The notes under the pieces: model-generated | What the model was told of the DNA's origin: nothing | What the model saw: only the letters and a program-made list of their open reading frames with translations | Database searches by the model: none | In this document: positions 1-7,900 of the stretch, piece by piece | Layout of the letters: every line of letters begins with the position of its first letter | How positions within the stretch are numbered: position 1 is the first letter of the stretch | Source: an uncultured Paraprevotella sp. | GTDB lineage: Bacteria; Bacteroidota; Bacteroidia; Bacteroidales; Bacteroidaceae | DNA length: 37,882 nt | Direction of reading: 5' to 3' | Assembly: GCA_900766785.1 (NCBI GenBank) | Contig: CAAFWT010000093.1 | Location: forward strand, 1 to 37,882 | Position numbers and translations under genes: made by a program

Positions 1-1
1 G

Positions 2-75
2 TAGCGGGAAAGGGACTTGAACCCTTGACCTTCGGATTATGAATCCGACGCTCTAACCAGCTGAGCTATCCCGCC
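2..75 (-). tRNA. tRNA-Met (anticodon CAU)
   Basis: Read on the minus strand this is a full cloverleaf. The acceptor stem starts GGCGGGA and pairs with UCCCGCU, with a G-U pair at the end. The D arm is GCUC/GAGC. The anticodon stem UCGGA/UCCGA encloses the loop UUCAUAA, with CAU read from plus positions 39-41. The T arm carries GGUUCAAGUCC. The initiator hallmarks (unpaired first acceptor position, three G-C pairs in the anticodon stem) are absent, so this is the elongator form. A tRNA-Ile whose CAU is modified to lysidine cannot be excluded. The C at position 1 may be the first base of an encoded CCA, which the window cuts off. Confidence 0.93.
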
Positions 76-158
76 ATCGGCTATTTGCGCTGCAAAGGTA
101 GAGCATTTTTGCGTATGCTCAAAACATTTCATATAATTTTTGCACACATAATTGTGCA

Positions 159-650
159 TTATCCCTTATTACCTTCCAGCCAGTTCAGAAAATGCTCAAG
201 CACCGCATACACGGCACAAGCCGTATTCTCTGCACGTGTAGCATCAGCTTGCAAGCAGAAGGAATGAACCTCCGACAAGCCTCCCCAAGCTATCCATATG
301 GTACCTGCTGCTATCCGGTCATTTCCCTCACCTGCATAGCCAGTGGAAGCAAGAGCGCAATCGGTGTGAAAGAGTGCACATGCGCCTTGCACCATCTGTT
401 CCACCACAGGCCTGCTGACCACGTCATATAGCTCTATATCTGAATCACTGACACCCAGGAACTTCACCTTCAGCTCATTCTGATAAGCCACCAGACCGCC
501 CTGGAAATAACCCGAAGAGCCACTTACTGAGGTCAGAGCAGCAGCTATACCGCCACCTGTACAACTCTCAGCCACGCTGAGTGTCAGGCCATGGGCAAGC
601 ATATAGTCCTGTATCTTCTGACATAGGGAAAGAAGAGCATCACTATTCAT
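159..650 (-). CDS. pncC: Nicotinamide-nucleotide amidohydrolase (stand-alone CinA C-terminal domain)
   Basis: This 163-residue protein corresponds to the C-terminal domain of CinA on its own, without the N-terminal COG1058 domain. The family deamidates nicotinamide mononucleotide to nicotinate mononucleotide in cytosolic pyridine-nucleotide salvage. The family signature AESCTGGGIA lies near residues 27-36, followed by GYFQGGLVAYQNELK and, later, STGYAGEG. Length fits single-domain PncC (about 160 residues). The ATG overlaps the stop of the upstream alpha/beta hydrolase gene by 8 bases, implying translational coupling at the end of a minus-strand run. The short leucine/aromatic tail ends in NKG. 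Confidence 0.9.
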   Translation of the reverse strand: MNSDALLSLCQKIQDYMLAHGLTLSVAESCTGGGIAAALTSVSGSSGYFQGGLVAYQNELKVKFLGVSDSDIELYDVVSRPVVEQMVQGACALFHTDCALASTGYAGEGNDRIAAGTIWIAWGGLSEVHSFCLQADATRAENTACAVYAVLEHFLNWLEGNKG

Positions 651-1635
651 GGCAGAGAGTGTCGGCAGGAGAAGAGGACGGAAGATATTCGTTGACGAAA
701 GAGATCACCTCACGGGAATATTCCTCGGGATGATCGGCATAGGAACGGGCATGCTTGCTACCTGGTGAAATCCATAACTTCTTGGGCTGAGGCTTGGCAG
801 CATACAGAGTGTATACCATCCAAGTGGGCACGAAGGTGTCCTGGTCACCATGGATAAAGAGCATGGGGAGACGGCTGCGACTTACTTGTTCCAAACTGCT
901 GGCCTCCTGGAAGTTCCAGCCATAACGGCTTTGACACAGCCTGGAGGTGGTATACATCAGAGGGAAAGCAGGCAGATGAAACTGTGCATCCAATTCGCCA
1001 GAGAACTCATCCCACACGCTGGTATATCCACAATCTTCCACTATGGCCTGCACGCGCTGGGGCACATCTTCACCCGACGCCATCATCACAGTGGCAGCGC
1101 CCATGGATATGCCGTGAAGAATCATGCGGGTGTCTCCGTCAAAGACGGAATCAGCCACGGCAGACCATTGCAAGACATCCCATCGGTCAAACCATCCCAT
1201 ATTGATATGGTCACCCTGGCTCTGTCCGTGGGCATACAGATCTGGCATAAGGACATTCATTCCCAACAGATGATGATAAATGTAGGCAATGGGCAACATC
1301 TCCAGGCATGTATTGCCATAGCCGTGCACCAATAGCGCACAGCGGTCTGTTGCAACAGGAGCAGGCAAGCATACAGCATGTAAGCGGACACCGCCGTGGT
1401 GACTGCGGATAGTGATGTCACGCAGAACGGAATGAACGTACAGACTGTCGAGCCAATCCTTTTGCCAAGGATATTCTTCGGCCTTCTGACTGAAGGCTGC
1501 CTCCTGGTCATACGGCTTACGTTCCGCACAGAGCGAGTAATCAAGCATATAATCGCTGGCCAACCACAATCCGAATGCAAGCAGAAATGCCACAAGCAAC
1601 GAATAAACCAATACCGAACAGAACCTCTTACGCAT
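643..1635 (-). CDS. Alpha/beta hydrolase, membrane-anchored
   Basis: A 330-residue protein starting at MRKRFCSVLVYSLL. The longer frame that runs upstream to 2025 is the antisense-free shadow of the TrhA gene, so the start at 1635 was chosen. An N-terminal hydrophobic segment (about residues 5-27) anchors the protein or acts as an uncleaved signal. The fold is recognised from the oxyanion region LLVHGYGN, the nucleophile elbow HGISMGA (Ser at about residue 177), and the late FIHGDQDTFVP (Asp) and SKHARSY (His) motifs, which complete the triad. This group resembles DUF1749/BEM46-like serine hydrolases of unknown substrate. It lies between the TrhA gene (28-bp gap) and pncC (8-bp overlap). Confidence 0.85.
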   Translation of the reverse strand: MRKRFCSVLVYSLLVAFLLAFGLWLASDYMLDYSLCAERKPYDQEAAFSQKAEEYPWQKDWLDSLYVHSVLRDITIRSHHGGVRLHAVCLPAPVATDRCALLVHGYGNTCLEMLPIAYIYHHLLGMNVLMPDLYAHGQSQGDHINMGWFDRWDVLQWSAVADSVFDGDTRMILHGISMGAATVMMASGEDVPQRVQAIVEDCGYTSVWDEFSGELDAQFHLPAFPLMYTTSRLCQSRYGWNFQEASSLEQVSRSRLPMLFIHGDQDTFVPTWMVYTLYAAKPQPKKLWISPGSKHARSYADHPEEYSREVISFVNEYLPSSSPADTLCHE

Positions 1636-1663
1636 ATCTATAGTATATAATGTATATATATGA

Positions 1664-2287
1664 TCAGACAGGCAATCCCGCAGGAAAGAGCAGACACAGG
1701 ACAGCGCTGGTGTGAGCCATGGCACCCAGAAGCACAAACACATGCCACACGGCATGATAACGGGGATGATGGTCATGTGCAAAGAACCAGGTGCCAGACG
1801 TATAGAAAAGTCCTTCTGCAAGAAGCAACACAAGTACCACCGTATTGATGCGTGCCATGACCTGAGGTGCAACGAAAAGCACACTCCACCCCATGAGCAG
1901 GTAAATGGCAAGCGAGAGACGCGGATAACGATTGATGGCCAGAATCTTGTAGACAGCACCTGCCAACACGAGCATCCACTGGAGTATAAACAATAGCCAG
2001 CCAGCAACACCGCCAACAACTCCAATGAGCAGAGGCGAATAGCTACATGCTATCATCAGATAGATGCTGATGTGGTCACAGCGGCGAAGTATCTCCTTGG
2101 CTCTGCCCTGGGGAAGACAATGATAAACCGTACTGGAGAGGAACATGAGAAACATCCCTACAATGAAGAGGATAACTCCAAGAGCCATTTGCCATCCAAA
2201 ACGCATGGCAGGCCATGCCATCCATATGCAAGACAGCGCAAAGATTACTCCTATGAGATGTGTCCAAGTGTTACCCTTCTCCACCAT
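1664..2287 (-). CDS. trhA: Hemolysin III / TrhA family membrane protein
   Basis: A 207-residue multi-pass membrane protein of the hemolysin-III (PAQR-like) family. It carries conserved family features: an early H (EKGNTWTHLIGV), the segment SSTVYHCLP, the motif CDHISIYLMIACSYSP, and the C-terminal HAVWHVFVLLGAMAH, in which two histidines belong to the putative metal site. About seven transmembrane helices fit the sequence. Family members are linked to membrane-energetics homeostasis, with metal-dependent hydrolase activity proposed; a haemolytic role is not established. The start overlaps the end of the acyl-CoA synthetase gene by 17 bases, so they are probably co-transcribed. The function here is inferred only from family membership. 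Confidence 0.9.
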   Translation of the reverse strand: MVEKGNTWTHLIGVIFALSCIWMAWPAMRFGWQMALGVILFIVGMFLMFLSSTVYHCLPQGRAKEILRRCDHISIYLMIACSYSPLLIGVVGGVAGWLLFILQWMLVLAGAVYKILAINRYPRLSLAIYLLMGWSVLFVAPQVMARINTVVLVLLLAEGLFYTSGTWFFAHDHHPRYHAVWHVFVLLGAMAHTSAVLCLLFPAGLPV

Positions 2288-4751
2288 TTTCTATCATTGA
2301 ACGTATCTGGTTGGCATAAGCGCCATAGTCTTTTGATTCGGAGGGTTGTACTGGAGGCAAATAATGAACGCTCACACGGCGAGGACTCATGAAAGCCTGC
2401 CCGCGGGGCATGGCTTCAAAGGCACCGCTGATGCGTACAGGTACAATAGGCACGTTCAACTCCTGACTCAGTATGGCAAAGGTCTTCTTGAAAGCACCCA
2501 CCTTACCGTTGTGTGTACGTGAGCCCTCGGGGAAGATGACGATATTCTTTCCCTGCTTCAGCACCTCTGCCATTTTCAGAATGGAATCCTTGAGATTGGC
2601 ACGTTCCATGAGGATGATGTTATGATGACGTGCTATCCTCCGTCGGGTGGAAGAGCGGAAATGATCTTCCTTGGCATAGAAATAACATTGGCTGATGGTA
2701 TGCCTTGACAGTCCCGTGAGCACCAGAAGTCCATCCATGTAACTCTGATGATTGGCCGCCAGGATAAAGGGTCCATGAAGAGGGATGTTTTCTGTACCCG
2801 TTATTTCCAGACGATTGTATACCTTGAAGAAAAGGCGAGCCACCTGGATATGGAAAGGATATCGGGGCGATGCCGTGGGCAACTGGAGATGTTCCGAAGA
2901 CTGGGCCAGCAGCGTGTGCCAGTCTATCTGTTCCACCTCCATGCGCGTCTTGCCATCCACCACCAGTTCTGCCAAGGCAGTGACATTGGCTATAGCCCCC
3001 ATTTCATCGGCATTTATCTTCATTCCGAAAGTTCTCTCGATGAAGTCCTGCAGTCCCACCTTATCCAGAGAGTCAAAGGCGAGGTCGGTCTCAAGATGAT
3101 CGGTGGGACGCACGGGCAAGCGTTTCTCTGCCTGTATGTACTCCTTGATAATCTGATACTCGGGATAGGTGGGTTCCACCATCTGCATCTGGGAGGCATC
3201 TGCTTCATGCTTGCCTGCCTGAAGAATTTCCTGGAGTTTGAATCGCTGCAATTTCTCCATCCTGGTACGAGGCAAATCGCCATGATACACAAACAGTGCC
3301 ATCACCTTCTTGTAATTGGACGACTCTGCATTATAAGGTTCCAAGACCTGCTTCTTGAGCAGCTGTTCCTGTTCCTGCTCTGTCTTCCCAAAAGCCCAGT
3401 TCTCCTGAGGAACGATGATAGCACGCAGCATATCACCATCCTGTACTATGGCAGCCTCTCGCACCATGTCGGAGTACCTCTCCAGTTTGAACTCTATCTC
3501 ATCGGGTTGTACGTTCTTTCCATTGCTCAGCACAATGATTTCTTTTCTTCTGCCAGTGATGTATATGCGTCCCTTTTCATCCATCCTGGCCAAATCACCG
3601 GTATGAATATATCCGTCGGCATCCAGCACCTGGGCTGTCTCCTCAGGTTTCTGCCAGTATCCCTGCATCACATTAGGACCCTTGGCACACAATTCTCCAT
3701 CCACCAGTTTGCAGTCTACTGACGGCAGGGGAAGACCCACACAGCCAGGCACGATATCATCGGGACGGGTGAAGGAGATGATGGGTGCCGTCTCTGTCAT
3801 TCCATATCCTTCAAGCACATCAAGTCCCAGCGTGCGCAATCCTCGGCCTATCTCCACATCAAGGGCAGCTCCACCACTCACAAGATAATCGATATGTCCG
3901 CCCATCTTCTTCCTGATACTGCCGAAGACCAATCGCGAAAGGGTCCTACTCTGTGCCTTCTCACACAGGCGGAACAACATTCGGGTGATGAAATGGGCAT
4001 CTATCTTCTTTTTGATACCGCTGTAAATGGAAATCCACAGTCGGGGTACACCTATCACGATACCTATCTGTCCTTTGCAGAGGGTGTCCATGACATCCTT
4101 TCCCGACAAACTGGGACAGATGGCAATGCCTCCGCCCCGCAATATCGGGGCTATAAGACTACCCTGCAGAGGGAGCACATGGTGTAAGGGCAGGAGCACC
4201 ATGGTGCGTCGGTTCTCATTGAAGATGGGAACTTCATCAGCCACTCCACGTATGTTGGCCATAAGGTTGGCAAAGGAGAGCATGACACCCTTGGGAGAAC
4301 CCGTAGTGCCTGAGGTATAAATGATGATTGCCGTATCAGAATCCTCATATTGGATATCTGCAGGTTCCACACCGGCATCATCCACCTGTTCGTAATCCTC
4401 TATGAGCAATATCTTAGGATTGATGCCAGCTTTCTCTATGGCAGGCTTCAGGGTATCCAGTCGCTTTCGGGTGGTCCATATACAGGTAGGCTTACAGTCT
4501 CCCAAGACATATGCCAATTCTCCCACAGTGGAAGTAGCATCCACAGGGACAGCTATTCCCCTCTGTTTCCAAACGGCAAAGAAAGCATAAGCCCATCCCT
4601 CGCGATTCTTACTGAAAATCACGGTTCTCTCCCCCGATTGGATAGGCATCTCCTGTGCGTAGATGGTGATACGTCTGAGCATCTCGGAGTAACTCACCCT
4701 GCGCTCGCCAGCAATGATTGCTGTCTTTCCATAATCCTTGATCATTGTCAT
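2271..4751 (-). CDS. Three-domain AMP-forming acyl-CoA/ACP synthetase - acyl carrier - PlsC acyltransferase
   Basis: An 826-residue fusion. Residues 1-about 520 form an ANL adenylating enzyme: the P-loop-like YTSGTTGSPKG lies at 145-155, followed by the motifs GYGMTETAP, YIHTGDLARM and the hinge/lysine region GRRKEIIVLSNGKNV. Around residue 560 there is an acyl-carrier-like segment with a candidate phosphopantetheine serine in FDSLDKV. From about residue 640 there is a PlsC-type lysophospholipid acyltransferase with the HX4D motif NHQSYMDG (about 665) and FPEGSRTHNG (about 740). The enzyme probably activates fatty acids and transfers them to lysophospholipid, a job done in Escherichia coli by Aas, whose domains are in the reverse order. 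The activity is inferred. The neighbouring membrane-protein gene overlaps its 3' end. Confidence 0.88.
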   Translation of the reverse strand: MTMIKDYGKTAIIAGERRVSYSEMLRRITIYAQEMPIQSGERTVIFSKNREGWAYAFFAVWKQRGIAVPVDATSTVGELAYVLGDCKPTCIWTTRKRLDTLKPAIEKAGINPKILLIEDYEQVDDAGVEPADIQYEDSDTAIIIYTSGTTGSPKGVMLSFANLMANIRGVADEVPIFNENRRTMVLLPLHHVLPLQGSLIAPILRGGGIAICPSLSGKDVMDTLCKGQIGIVIGVPRLWISIYSGIKKKIDAHFITRMLFRLCEKAQSRTLSRLVFGSIRKKMGGHIDYLVSGGAALDVEIGRGLRTLGLDVLEGYGMTETAPIISFTRPDDIVPGCVGLPLPSVDCKLVDGELCAKGPNVMQGYWQKPEETAQVLDADGYIHTGDLARMDEKGRIYITGRRKEIIVLSNGKNVQPDEIEFKLERYSDMVREAAIVQDGDMLRAIIVPQENWAFGKTEQEQEQLLKKQVLEPYNAESSNYKKVMALFVYHGDLPRTRMEKLQRFKLQEILQAGKHEADASQMQMVEPTYPEYQIIKEYIQAEKRLPVRPTDHLETDLAFDSLDKVGLQDFIERTFGMKINADEMGAIANVTALAELVVDGKTRMEVEQIDWHTLLAQSSEHLQLPTASPRYPFHIQVARLFFKVYNRLEITGTENIPLHGPFILAANHQSYMDGLLVLTGLSRHTISQCYFYAKEDHFRSSTRRRIARHHNIILMERANLKDSILKMAEVLKQGKNIVIFPEGSRTHNGKVGAFKKTFAILSQELNVPIVPVRISGAFEAMPRGQAFMSPRRVSVHYLPPVQPSESKDYGAYANQIRSMIENGGEG

Positions 4752-4774
4752 AGGTAGCTCAATCTATTATTTAC

Positions 4775-4807
4775 GCCAGCCTGTGGGGTCTCACCTCACA
4801 GACTGGC
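4775..4807 (-). terminator. Hairpin between calpain-like and acyl-CoA synthetase genes
   Basis: Inverted repeat GCCAG-c-CTGTGGGGT / ACCTCACAG-a-CTGGC with a 3-nt loop: a 14-pair stem (including one G-U) broken by a single C/A mismatch. It lies 29 bp after the protease stop codon, so it probably ends that transcript. No long U run follows on the minus strand, so the terminator role is inferred from position. Confidence 0.45.
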
Positions 4808-4835
4808 TTTGAATATTCCATTCGGAATCGGACAC

Positions 4836-6374
4836 CTACTCTCCCAACTGAGCAGACTCAGCCTCATCGAGAGCTGCATCGTCCACTTCATCAATGGGAG
4901 CATAGAATTCTATGCCGCACTGACGCAGCAGTCTCTTGTCCACTCCCAGGTCAGTCTTACGAGGAGTCCACTTAGGAACAGTATATCCGCCGAGGTCTTC
5001 CTTCTTGAAGGGCGCTGCAGCACCTGGGTATACCAGACGGAAATCTATGGTCTTCTGTATGGCACGTCTGTTGGGAATCTCCAGCTTTCCATCCACACTG
5101 CCATTTCCCCATGGGTTTCTCATCGTCCACAGATAAGTGTCGGGCGTACTGGTATACATGATGGTGAATGCATGTCCGGTAACACTCTCAAGCGTTCCGC
5201 ATACAAGTCCGCCCTGGTTGAATCCGCCCACGCTCACCATTCCATTCTGCATGGCCCAGTCCACCACCTTCTGCATTTCCGATGGATAGAGGGTTCCCGG
5301 TGTAAAGGCAAAGCTGTCTCCACAACCTGTGAATGGAGGTGCTGCATGCTCGGTACCGATACCTTCAATACCGTTGCATCCAAAGCGTGCCTCCCACTTC
5401 ATAAGTGCCTTCTCCAATACTGTTGCCCATGTCACAGCATTGTTTTTTCCGGTACATTGTGCCAAATTGCCTTTGCTATCGCACAGGAACTTATTATCTA
5501 CCACCACAGTGATGGGATTACCTTGGGGGTCATACATCTTCACAGAGAAGGTGTTGCCCTGCTGAGTGATAATATCCTGAATGAATCCAGGATAGATATA
5601 AGCGAATGACGTCAGTACGGCACACATGCAACAGTTGCCTATGGCATGCTGATTGACATCCGCTGGCGTGGGTGTCACATAGGGATAGAGTTTCACGGTC
5701 TTGGTGGTCCACTTGGTATAATTACCCACTGTGAAGGTTGGCTGATTGGCAGCATTCTCCAGCCATTCCTTATCTTCGTCGGTAGCCGCAGGGAACTTCT
5801 CGAAATGCTTACCCATGGGAGTAATCGAAGAATTGGATGACCCAGTCTTATATTTGGATATACACAGTTCGGCAGTAGCCAGTTCAACACGGTTAGGGAA
5901 GCTCTCCACTTCTGAAGCCTCACGTGCAGCGGTGGCTGACTTATAGAAATACCTCCAGATGGCACCTACTCGCAGCACGAGCAAATCGCTCTCATTGGCA
6001 ACAATGGTAAATGTGGTTTTCGCTCCTGTAGAGCGTGCCACTGCGGCAAACGATTTTTTGTCCTCACTATAGGTCAGGTCATAAATCTCTTCACCAGTGC
6101 TCTTCTGCCACTTGAGAACGGTTCCGCTGAACGTCAATTTCTCCGAGCCATCATAGTGTACCGTACTACCGCTCATCACACGATATCCCAGGTACCAGTA
6201 GCCATCTATCTGCCCTGGCTCTCCCTGTGGAAGCACTTCCATGTACTGAATGGTGGACACATCATAGGACACCACACTGTTGTCTGTGAGTGTAATGTCA
6301 AGCCGTTGGCCCATGGCAGCCATACTGCTCAATCCTAAAAGCAGCATCTGCGCTATTAGTCGGTTCTTTTTCAT
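4836..6374 (-). CDS. Secreted calpain-like (C2 family) cysteine protease
   Basis: A 512-residue protein with a Sec signal peptide (MKKNRLIAQMLLLGLSSMAAMG, residues 1-22) and no lipobox. Residues 23-about 215 form an N-terminal beta-rich region beginning LDITLTDNSVVSYDV. The protease core follows: AIGNCCMCAVL with the candidate nucleophile Cys248 (compare the calpain motif GDCW), the His in TGHAFTIMY (His401), and the Asn in MRNPWGNGS (Asn420). Order and spacing fit the Cys-His-Asn triad of calpains. The usual Trp after the catalytic Cys is replaced by Cys. The acidic C-terminus (about 25 residues) does not resemble a type IX secretion signal domain. It has its own promoter-like box. Substrate unknown; periplasmic or extracellular action is inferred. 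Confidence 0.75.
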   Translation of the reverse strand: MKKNRLIAQMLLLGLSSMAAMGQRLDITLTDNSVVSYDVSTIQYMEVLPQGEPGQIDGYWYLGYRVMSGSTVHYDGSEKLTFSGTVLKWQKSTGEEIYDLTYSEDKKSFAAVARSTGAKTTFTIVANESDLLVLRVGAIWRYFYKSATAAREASEVESFPNRVELATAELCISKYKTGSSNSSITPMGKHFEKFPAATDEDKEWLENAANQPTFTVGNYTKWTTKTVKLYPYVTPTPADVNQHAIGNCCMCAVLTSFAYIYPGFIQDIITQQGNTFSVKMYDPQGNPITVVVDNKFLCDSKGNLAQCTGKNNAVTWATVLEKALMKWEARFGCNGIEGIGTEHAAPPFTGCGDSFAFTPGTLYPSEMQKVVDWAMQNGMVSVGGFNQGGLVCGTLESVTGHAFTIMYTSTPDTYLWTMRNPWGNGSVDGKLEIPNRRAIQKTIDFRLVYPGAAAPFKKEDLGGYTVPKWTPRKTDLGVDKRLLRQCGIEFYAPIDEVDDAALDEAESAQLGE

Positions 6375-6426
6375 AGGTCTTTTTGAATTGAGTAAACTTT
6401 GTATTTAATTTTTTTAGTTTTCATGA

Positions 6427-6460
6427 CAAAGTTAACACTTTTTTCTACACGATAAACAAG
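6427..6460 (-). promoter_or_regulatory. Bacteroidetes-type promoter for the calpain-like gene
   Basis: On the minus strand, TAACTTTG (plus 6427-6434) matches the -7 consensus TAnnTTTG. A CTTG (plus 6457-6460) lies 22 bp upstream as an approximate -33 box. The predicted leader is about 45 nt. Confidence 0.5.
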
Positions 6461-6478
6461 TTTCCCGTCTAAATGCAG

Positions 6479-6486
6479 TACCTTTG
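6479..6486 (+). promoter_or_regulatory. Bacteroidetes -7 box for the GNAT gene
   Basis: TACCTTTG matches TAnnTTTG and lies 21 bp before the ATG at 6508. It is divergent from the protease promoter. No clear TTTG is present at -33. Confidence 0.45.
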
Positions 6487-6507
6487 GCCAAACAAATCTA
6501 ACCCTAT

Positions 6508-7101
6508 ATGGATATTATCAGATACAGAAAGGCCACCATGGACGACGCTGCCTTTTTAGCTATGGTAGTGGCTGAAGCTTTGGGAAACAACCTTATGGAG
6601 CGCATGGCAATGGGTGAAGATACTCTCCAGGACCGAGAACTCATACAGCAACTGGCATCTGTATGCCAACGAACGGATACGCTCTACAGCTGGAAGCATG
6701 CCCTGATGGCCATCTCGCCAGACAATCAGCCCATAGGGGCCATAGTGGCATACCCAGGCGAAGGTTATATGGAAAGCCGACATCTCACATTCTCTCTGCT
6801 GAGCAATCTCATCACCTTCGATGTGAACGTCATGGATGCAGAGACTCGTGACGGAGAGTATTATCTGGACAGCCTGGCTGTAGACCCACGATGGAGGGGG
6901 AAAGGCATTGCCCGGCGGCTACTCATGTCTGCCCAGCAGGAGGCTAAGCAGATGGGACGGCCCGCCATACTGGCCTGTGCACCAGATAACTGTGGAGCAA
7001 AGAGGCTATACGAAGCACTGGGATTTCACGAAGAAGGGCACCTGTTCATCTTCGGTGAGGACTACTTGCGCATGGTATCGTCGTCCGTCACTTCCTCATA
7101 A
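6508..7101 (+). CDS. GNAT family N-acetyltransferase
   Basis: A 197-residue cytosolic acetyltransferase. The acetyl-CoA pyrophosphate-binding loop is VDPRWRGKGIARRLL (about residues 120-134), preceded by the beta-strand YYLDSLAV and followed by the C-terminal motif NCGAKRLYEALGFHEEG, typical of GNAT motif B. The substrate cannot be assigned. It is transcribed alone from a divergent promoter. Its 3' end overlaps the convergent HdeD-like gene by 40 bases, so the two mRNAs would be complementary at their ends. Confidence 0.9.
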   Translation: MDIIRYRKATMDDAAFLAMVVAEALGNNLMERMAMGEDTLQDRELIQQLASVCQRTDTLYSWKHALMAISPDNQPIGAIVAYPGEGYMESRHLTFSLLSNLITFDVNVMDAETRDGEYYLDSLAVDPRWRGKGIARRLLMSAQQEAKQMGRPAILACAPDNCGAKRLYEALGFHEEGHLFIFGEDYLRMVSSSVTSS

Positions 7102-7649
7102 TCCACATATTCGCCCTGGCGTCTGTCCTTATGCTCGTACACCATGCGGAGGATGGCCCTTGTCAACTCTGTCACCCCATAGATGATACTGCCAAGCCCC
7201 AGCAGGAAGAAGGGGATGGAAGCCGTCTTGAGAGGGTTGACAAGCACAAGCACACCCAAGGCGATAAGTATCAGTGACATCAACACTCCCCACCAGCGTA
7301 CAGGCACATATCTGCGGTTACTGATTTGTGATGACAACTGATGGAATCCTCCCGCGAGGAAGATAGCAGCCATCAGATACATCAAAGCACGAAGAAACAT
7401 GTCGGGAATCAGGATAAGCAAGATTCCCAATAAGATGCTCCCCACACCTACAACAGGGAACACGGGTCTCATGGCCCCAGCAGAAGAGGGGAACCAATAA
7501 CCCACAACGGGTGCTATGCCCGCTACCAGGAAGATACCGCCAATAATCTGAACCATCAGGGTGGTATACAATTCGGGACTTGCCAAGAGCAACACTCCCA
7601 CGGCTATGGCGCATATAGCCTTCACTATCAAGATTACGTTCCTACTCAT
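7062..7649 (-). CDS. HdeD-like (DUF308) integral membrane protein
   Basis: A 195-residue protein starting at MSRNVILIVKAICAIAVG. An upstream in-frame Met at 7691 would place the start inside the promoter, so 7649 is preferred. Six hydrophobic helices in pairs, each containing short motifs such as GILLILIPDMF, GVLVLVNPL and GLGSIIYGV, are the DUF308 repeat pattern seen in HdeD. The C-terminal tail is charged and cytosolic-looking (EHKDRRQGEYVDYEEVTDDD). Escherichia coli HdeD is linked to acid resistance, but that role cannot be transferred with confidence. Confidence 0.85.
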   Translation of the reverse strand: MSRNVILIVKAICAIAVGVLLLASPELYTTLMVQIIGGIFLVAGIAPVVGYWFPSSAGAMRPVFPVVGVGSILLGILLILIPDMFLRALMYLMAAIFLAGGFHQLSSQISNRRYVPVRWWGVLMSLILIALGVLVLVNPLKTASIPFFLLGLGSIIYGVTELTRAILRMVYEHKDRRQGEYVDYEEVTDDDTMRK

Positions 7650-7688
7650 ATTATATATATATAAAGATAGATACACTCGATTTCGATG

Positions 7689-7696
7689 CAAAGGTA
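7689..7696 (-). promoter_or_regulatory. Bacteroidetes -7 box for the HdeD-like gene
   Basis: Minus-strand TACCTTTG matches TAnnTTTG, 39 bp upstream of the chosen ATG. It supports starting the protein at 7649 rather than at the upstream Met. Confidence 0.5.
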
Positions 7697-7736
7697 ATCA
7701 TTTCTGGGGGATGCGCATATACACAAATCCCCAGAA

Positions 7737-7856
7737 TCATCTCCTCTGAAGGTCTCGGCTGTACCTATAGAACTCTTTTTCAGCCATATCAGACAAGAAA
7801 CCCAGAGCGTACTTCACGCCACGATGCGCTGTACCCCCTGGGAATCTGAAAAGCAT
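7737..7856 (-). CDS. Possible 39-residue small protein
   Basis: A short minus-strand frame lies between the His-rich gene and the HdeD-like gene. It starts with ATG at 7856 and encodes MLFRFPGGTAHRGVKYALGF followed by a charged, Tyr/Arg-rich helix-like tail ending DLQRR. The composition looks protein-like rather than random and it is co-oriented with both neighbours, 44 nt after the upstream stop. A competing frame on the same strand, containing FDRYGNLNYTVICFSDSQG, overlaps it and lacks a start, so a decayed gene is an alternative. No family recognised. Confidence 0.3.
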   Translation of the reverse strand: MLFRFPGGTAHRGVKYALGFLSDMAEKEFYRYSRDLQRR

Positions 7857-7900
7857 ATTACAGTATAGTTAAGGTTGCCATATCGGTCAAAGTGTACTTA

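Noticed and set aside
643..2025. 460-residue version of the alpha/beta hydrolase
   Set aside because: The first 130 residues overlap the TrhA gene in another frame and have no protein-like features; a signal/anchor start at 1635 is far better.
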